From Actinomycetota bacterium (GTDB lineage Bacteria > Actinomycetota > Actinomycetes > S36-B12): a stretch of 10,328 nucleotides of DNA. Made by a program: the position numbers and the translations under genes. The notes under the pieces were generated by a model. It was given only the letters and a program-made list of their open reading frames with translations, did no database searches and was not told the origin of the DNA. Numbering within the stretch: the stretch's first letter is position 1; each line of letters opens with the position of its first letter. The DNA lies in the NCBI GenBank assembly GCA_003456155.1, contig DMPC01000151.1, positions 1-10,328 of the forward strand. The letters run 5' to 3'. This document shows positions 7,393 through 10,328 of the stretch, piece by piece.

Positions 7393-7430
7393 GTTTGGGG
7401 GTCGGCTGCATTAGCAGCCGACCCCCAAAC
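7393..7430 (-). terminator. Perfect 17-bp inverted repeat between binding-protein and permease genes (partial terminator or mRNA stabiliser)
   Basis: The arms GTTTGGGGGTCGGCTGC (7393-7409) and its exact complement (7414-7430) enclose a 4-base loop. The stem begins 26 bases after the binding-protein stop and ends about 30 bases before the permease start. No U run follows in the transcribed direction, so full termination is not expected. In bacterial sugar-uptake operons such intercistronic stems typically protect the upstream mRNA end or cause partial termination, so that more binding protein than permease is made. That role is inferred here. Confidence 0.8.
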
Positions 7431-7456
7431 CTTCCCACCCAGAAAGCGCGCGTGAC

Positions 7457-8875
7457 TTACTTCTGAGCGTCCCCCGCTGCCTGAGCGATGTCCTGACACT
7501 GAGCCAGGGCATCGTCTACCGAGATCCGGTCAGCAAGGTAGTCCGCGACGAGCTGGGCGCACTGGTTGCCAACGTCCTGGAATTCGGGGATGGCGACGTA
7601 CTGGACACCCACCCACGGCTGCGGGTTGACACCGGGCTGCACTGGGTTGACCGCACTCATGACCTCAAGGGTTATGGGGCCGTATGCGGCGGAGGCGTCC
7701 TTGTACTCGGGAATCTCATACGTTGAGGTGCGGGCACCCGGCGGGACCAGGGACCACCCGAGCTTCTCACCGACCAGCTGGTGGTAGTCCTTGCTGGTCG
7801 CCCACATGATGAAGTCGGCGGCAGCGTCGACCTGCTTGGTCGACGCGGGGATGGCCAGGTTCCAGCTCCACAGCCAGCCCGACTCCGCCGTCTCGACGAC
7901 AGGCATGTGCGCGTAGCCCATCTTGCCCTTAACCGGGGAATCATCCGCCTCAAGCATTGACGCTGCGACAGAGGCGTCCGCCCACATGGCCGTTTCCCCG
8001 TTCTTCAGGGCTGTCAGGCACTCGTTGAAGCTGTACGAAACCGGATCCGCCTGACCGGACTCGTCAAGCATCTCCTTGTAAAAGGTGACCGCCTCCTTCC
8101 ACTCCGGTGTGTTGACCGTGGCGTTCCAGTCCATGTCGTACCAGTTTCCACCGAAGGTCTGAACGACCGTGGTGAGTGGTGCGAAGAGATCGCCCCAACC
8201 GGGCTTGCCGCGCATGCAGATGCCGTCCATGCTGTCCGTCTTGACCTTGGCGGCTGCCTCACGGATCTCCTGCCACGTGGGGTTGTTCGAGATGGTTACC
8301 CCTGCGGCGTCCATGACTTCCTTGTTGTACATAAGGATCGATGACTCTCCGTAGAAAGGAACGGCGTACTGCGCCCCATCAAAGGAAAGTGCACTGCGAA
8401 CCGGCGGCAGGATGTCTTCGACATCGTAGGCGGCATCGGCCTCAAGGTACGGCGTCAGGTTGACGAGCCATCCATTGGCGCCCCACTGCGGCGTCTCGTA
8501 CGCACCGATGGTCACGATGTCGTACTGGCCGGCGCCGCTGGCGACATCTGCAGTCACAGCGCTGCGCAGATCGCCCTCCTCCATAACCTGGAAGTTGATC
8601 GTGACCCCTGGATTGGCCGCTTCGTACTCCGGCGCAAGGGACTCCATGTCCTTCATCTGGCCGTTGTTGACCGTCGCCACGTTCAGGACGATCTCCTCGC
8701 CTGCTGCGGCCTCTTCAGCCGGAGGCGCGGTCTCGCCAGCCACCTCCGCCGATTCAGCCGCCGGAGCCTCCGATGCCTCGCCAGCGGAATCTCCACCCGA
8801 GGAGCAACTTGCAAGCGCCAAGGCTGCGGCGGCCATTCCGGCGCCCAGCCAGACAACTCTCCTGTTCCTGCGCAT
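7457..8875 (-). CDS. ABC transporter substrate-binding lipoprotein for a sugar alcohol (extracellular solute-binding family 1)
   Basis: A 472-residue lipoprotein, the first gene of the polyol operon. The signal is basic (MRRNRR), then a hydrophobic stretch to the lipobox LASC with C24 as the lipid-bearing cysteine. Residues 25-61 form a flexible linker rich in Ala, Glu, Ser and Pro that sets the binding domain away from the membrane. The mature domain (about 62-472) follows the family-1 sugar-binding fold: VNNGQMKDMESLAPEYEAANPGV near the start, PFYGESSILMYNKEVM, and a C-terminal part with NPQPWVGVQYVAIPEFQDVGNQ that resembles sorbitol/mannitol-binding proteins of the SmoE type. Four cysteines in the mature domain could form disulfides. 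The start ATG at 8875 has GGAG upstream with good spacing. The frame stays open to a GTG- or ATG-like start near 8983, but that extension destroys the signal peptide. The substrate class is inferred from this resemblance and from the dehydrogenases downstream. Confidence 0.93.
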   Translation of the reverse strand: MRRNRRVVWLGAGMAAAALALASCSSGGDSAGEASEAPAAESAEVAGETAPPAEEAAAGEEIVLNVATVNNGQMKDMESLAPEYEAANPGVTINFQVMEEGDLRSAVTADVASGAGQYDIVTIGAYETPQWGANGWLVNLTPYLEADAAYDVEDILPPVRSALSFDGAQYAVPFYGESSILMYNKEVMDAAGVTISNNPTWQEIREAAAKVKTDSMDGICMRGKPGWGDLFAPLTTVVQTFGGNWYDMDWNATVNTPEWKEAVTFYKEMLDESGQADPVSYSFNECLTALKNGETAMWADASVAASMLEADDSPVKGKMGYAHMPVVETAESGWLWSWNLAIPASTKQVDAAADFIMWATSKDYHQLVGEKLGWSLVPPGARTSTYEIPEYKDASAAYGPITLEVMSAVNPVQPGVNPQPWVGVQYVAIPEFQDVGNQCAQLVADYLADRISVDDALAQCQDIAQAAGDAQK

Positions 8876-9012
8876 TGACTCTCCAACCCGTGTGAGCGTG
8901 TCACCCCGGACCCGTTCCGAGATGTTCTCCTCAAGTGCCGCCCAGGTGAACTGCATTCGAGGTGAGTGACGAGAACGTTCCATGCTGAACAGGAGGGAAC
9001 AAGAACTCTTCC

Positions 9013-9034
9013 GATCACTTTTCGATACTTTTTT
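9013..9034 (-). promoter_or_regulatory. Candidate regulator-binding site: AAAGTATC copy plus a degenerate tandem copy, facing the polyol operon
   Basis: On the minus strand AAAAAAGTATC (9034-9024) is followed directly by a related GAAAAGTGATC, an 11-bp tandem pair. The 8-base core AAAGTATC is identical to that of the two plus-strand copies at 9142-9149 and 9162-9169, in opposite orientation. It lies about 140-160 bp upstream of the binding-protein start. Probable AraC-protein site by position; not proven. Confidence 0.45.
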
Positions 9035-9052
9035 GCAGGCCCCACCAAGCCG

Positions 9053-9073
9053 GTGGTAACGATGTGGTAACGA
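9053..9073 (+). repeat. Tandem direct repeat GTGGTAACGA x2, 11-bp period
   Basis: Two exact 10-base copies, 9053-9062 and 9064-9073, are separated by one base, so they lie about one helical turn apart on the same DNA face. The first copy also forms a dyad with CCACC at 9042-9046. The pair sits between the two groups of AAAGTATC sites in the divergent control region, so it may bind a second regulator or the same protein through another half-site. Confidence 0.5.
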
Positions 9074-9139
9074 GACCTCGTCACGACCTACTGAAACGCA
9101 AGGGTTATCACGGAGAGAACGAGGATGACGGATGGTGCA

Positions 9140-9169
9140 AGAAAGTATCAGGGGTGTCGAGAAAGTATC
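9140..9169 (+). promoter_or_regulatory. Direct repeat AGAAAGTATC x2 with 20-bp period, candidate AraC-family operator
   Basis: Exact 10-base copies at 9140-9149 and 9160-9169, start to start 20 bp, close to two turns of DNA. AraC-family proteins typically bind direct repeats with about this period, one copy per monomer. The pair ends 21 bp before the regulator's start codon and just ahead of its GGAGG, so binding here would be well placed for autorepression. A third copy of the core lies in opposite orientation at 9024-9031. Confidence 0.55.
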
Positions 9170-9190
9170 TAAGTGCGAACGGAGGGCCGC

Positions 9191-10189
9191 ATGGCGAAGG
9201 TAGCTGGGGACTCGGGCCTGTCACTGCGCTCAGAGCGAGTGGTCGAGACCTACGTGGGCAGGAGGCCCCCCCACGAGATCATTCCGCCCCACCCTCAGCA
9301 CTCGCTGCGCTCACTCCGGCATGACTACCCAAGTCCGATCTGCGGGTGGCATTCACATCCTGAGTACGAGATCCATCTGATCTCCAAGACGCGGGGCAGT
9401 GTCATTGTGGGCGATCACATCGGCACCTTCGAACCAGGACAGATCTCCATCATGGGGCCCAACCTGCCTCACGACTGGGTCAGCGACATCGAACCCGGGA
9501 CGGTCTCGGAGGACCGCGACTGGGTCATCCAGTTCACCGACGAATGGGTGCGGGGCTGCATGCTGCTTATCCCAGAGTTGACCGAGGTCACCGCGGTCCT
9601 TGATCTGTCACTGCAGGGTTTGAGTCTTACGGGCCCTCGCGCAGAGGTAGCCGCAAGCATCATGCAGGAGTGCGTGCAGGCATCCGGCGTACGTCAGGTA
9701 GGCCTGCTCTTTGAGTTGCTCTGGGTGTTTGCCGAAGCCCCCAGTTCTGAACGTGTTCTACTGGCACCGCAGTGGGTCGATCCGAGCAGTGACGCACAGG
9801 CGAAGCAGACCGTGGAAGCCGGGGTCGACTACATCTTTGAGAACCTCACGGGGACTATCCGCCTCTCCACGGCGGCTTCCCTCGCCCACATGTCCGAGCC
9901 CTCCTTCTCCCGATACTTCAAGCGCGCATCGGGAGTCACCTTCAGCGACATGGTCAAGAAGCTGCGGATCGCCCACGCGTGCCGCCTGCTGACATCGACA
10001 AGCGACCCCGTGGCGGCTGTCGCTGCGGCAAGTGGGTACACGAACCTTGCCAACTTCAACAGGCAGTTTCGTTACGAGGTAGGCATGACGCCACGAGAGT
10101 ATCGAGCGCTGGACACCCAGGAGCGTCCCAGGACGCCAGTTCCCAGTCGCGGGCTGAAGGCTTCCATCGATCTTCATCGAATCTCCTGA
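9191..10189 (+). CDS. AraC-family transcriptional regulator of the polyol operon
   Basis: A 332-residue cytoplasmic DNA-binding protein. The N-terminal cupin-like sensing domain includes HSHPEYEIHLISKTRGSVIVG (about 54-74) and FEPGQISIMGPNLPHDW (80-96), a common AraC pattern for small-molecule sensing. The C-terminal domain (about 205-306) has two helix-turn-helix units: STAASLAHMSEPSFSRYFKR (226-245), then AAVAAASGYTNLANFNRQFR (275-294) ending in the family signature MTPREYR (299-305). The start ATG at 9191 has GGAGG 5 bases upstream; an in-frame start 18 bp earlier has no such signal. It is divergent from the polyol operon and probably regulates it, with a sugar alcohol as likely inducer. 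The repeats upstream may also allow control of its own gene. Base composition is less GC-rich than in the dehydrogenase genes. Confidence 0.93.
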   Translation: MAKVAGDSGLSLRSERVVETYVGRRPPHEIIPPHPQHSLRSLRHDYPSPICGWHSHPEYEIHLISKTRGSVIVGDHIGTFEPGQISIMGPNLPHDWVSDIEPGTVSEDRDWVIQFTDEWVRGCMLLIPELTEVTAVLDLSLQGLSLTGPRAEVAASIMQECVQASGVRQVGLLFELLWVFAEAPSSERVLLAPQWVDPSSDAQAKQTVEAGVDYIFENLTGTIRLSTAASLAHMSEPSFSRYFKRASGVTFSDMVKKLRIAHACRLLTSTSDPVAAVAAASGYTNLANFNRQFRYEVGMTPREYRALDTQERPRTPVPSRGLKASIDLHRIS

Positions 10190-10201
10190 CGAACGTCCGC
10201 A

Positions 10202-10224
10202 TGGGTGCCTCTCAAGGCCACCCA
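10202..10224 (+). terminator. Hairpin after the AraC-family gene, possible terminator
   Basis: TGGGTGCCT (10202-10210) pairs with AGG-C-CACCCA (10215-10224): nine base pairs with a 4-base loop and one bulged C. It begins 12 bases after the regulator stop codon. There is no U run. The position fits a terminator for the regulator gene. Confidence 0.45.
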
Positions 10225-10284
10225 CCCGAAGCCGACCTCGGTCTGCCAGAGTGATGGGCCTGCCTCTATAGGGCACGACCGTTA

Positions 10285-10303
10285 GCGCACCTCCGGAGGT
10301 CGC
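10285..10303 (+). promoter_or_regulatory. Strong ribosome binding site inside a small palindrome (ACCTCCGGAGGT)
   Basis: The perfect 12-base palindrome at 10289-10300 contains GGAGG (10295-10299), 6 bases ahead of the ATG at 10306. As RNA, ACCT can pair with AGGT over a CCGG loop, and flanking GCG (10285-10287) with CGC (10301-10303) after one bulged C. Such a stem would partly hide the ribosome site. It decides the start of the partial gene at the window edge. Confidence 0.4.
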
Positions 10304-10305
10304 AC

Positions 10306-10328
10306 ATGCCTGCGCTTCTGGCGCTCCT
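10306..10328 (+). CDS. Start of a gene running off the right edge, product unknown
   Basis: Only the first codons are visible: MPALLAL, then an incomplete codon. The ATG has GGAGG with 6-base spacing, the best ribosome site in this part of the window, and it follows a terminator-like hairpin after the regulator gene. The hydrophobic start would suit a membrane or exported protein, but seven residues are too few to tell. A gene of polyol metabolism, such as a sugar kinase, would be expected near here, but nothing visible supports that. Confidence 0.45.

Larger units (their letters stand above)
8876..9190. promoter_or_regulatory. Divergent control region between the polyol operon and its AraC-family regulator
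   Basis: A 315-bp gap with no plausible gene. It must hold the promoters for the minus-strand operon and the plus-strand regulator. It contains the AAAGTATC and GTGGTAACGA repeats listed separately, a GAACGTTC palindrome at 8973-8980, and a looser GTTC-N6-GAAC dyad at 8977-8990. I could not identify a convincing -35/-10 pair in either direction. If the operator-like sites at 9013-9034 lie upstream of the operon promoter, the binding-protein mRNA has a leader of up to about 100-125 bases. Confidence 0.7.

Noticed and set aside
7365..7499. N-terminal extension of the MalF-type permease to a start near 7499
   Set aside because: It would translate through the 17-bp hairpin and into the end of the binding-protein gene; the residues are unlike permease N-termini, and a good ribosome site supports 7364.
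8876..8983. N-terminal extension of the binding protein to 8983
   Set aside because: It would place 36 charged residues before the signal peptide and lipobox; GGAG before the ATG at 8875 gives a normal lipoprotein start.
1..10328. CRISPR arrays, tRNA or rRNA genes, insertion sequences, phage or toxin-antitoxin genes
   Set aside because: I saw no regular spaced repeats, cloverleaf-like segments, transposase motifs or terminal inverted repeats; all genes fit two-component, aminotransferase and polyol-use families.

Overview
The window looks like part of a chromosome from a high-GC Gram-positive actinobacterium. Most genes are strongly GC-rich at third codon positions, several start codons are GTG, and the gene set (OmpR-type two-component pair, lipoprotein-anchored sugar-binding protein, ABC sugar permeases without a local ATPase, AraC regulator) is typical of soil or plant-associated actinobacteria. 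I cannot name a genus from the sequence.

Layout, left to right. (1) Positions 1-944, minus strand: a two-component system, with an OmpR/PhoB-type response regulator followed 19 bp later by the N-terminus of a membrane histidine kinase that runs off the left edge. (2) Positions 1099-2502, minus: a single class-III PLP aminotransferase of the glutamate-1-semialdehyde-aminomutase-like type, followed by a terminator-like hairpin. (3) Positions 2665-3024, plus: a small unrecognised lipoprotein, divergent from the aminotransferase and convergent with the next operon. (4) Positions 3078-8875, minus: a five-gene polyol (sugar alcohol) uptake and oxidation operon. Its transcription order is substrate-binding lipoprotein, MalF-type permease, MalG-type permease, mannitol-2-dehydrogenase-family enzyme, and a zinc-dependent sorbitol/xylitol-type dehydrogenase. 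The last four genes are joined by 4-bp stop/start overlaps. The binding-protein gene is separated from them by a perfect 17-bp inverted repeat. (5) Positions 9191-10189, plus: a divergent AraC-family regulator. The 315-bp gap between it and the binding-protein gene carries repeated short motifs that look like operators. (6) At the right edge a new plus-strand gene seems to start at 10306, with a strong ribosome binding site inside a small palindrome.

How the parts work together (inference from families and gene order): the binding lipoprotein captures a hexitol or pentitol outside the membrane, the two permeases import it using an ATPase encoded elsewhere, and the two dehydrogenases oxidise it to a ketose (fructose from mannitol or sorbitol, xylulose from arabitol or xylitol). 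The AraC protein probably senses the polyol and controls the operon and perhaps itself. No kinase for the ketose is visible, though one could lie beyond the right edge.

The gene content is ordinary, and I did not find a convincing new biological system. The points most worth checking are non-coding: the operator-like repeats at 9013-9169, the intercistronic hairpin at 7393-7430, and a change in base composition between the transport/regulator part and the enzyme part of the cluster.
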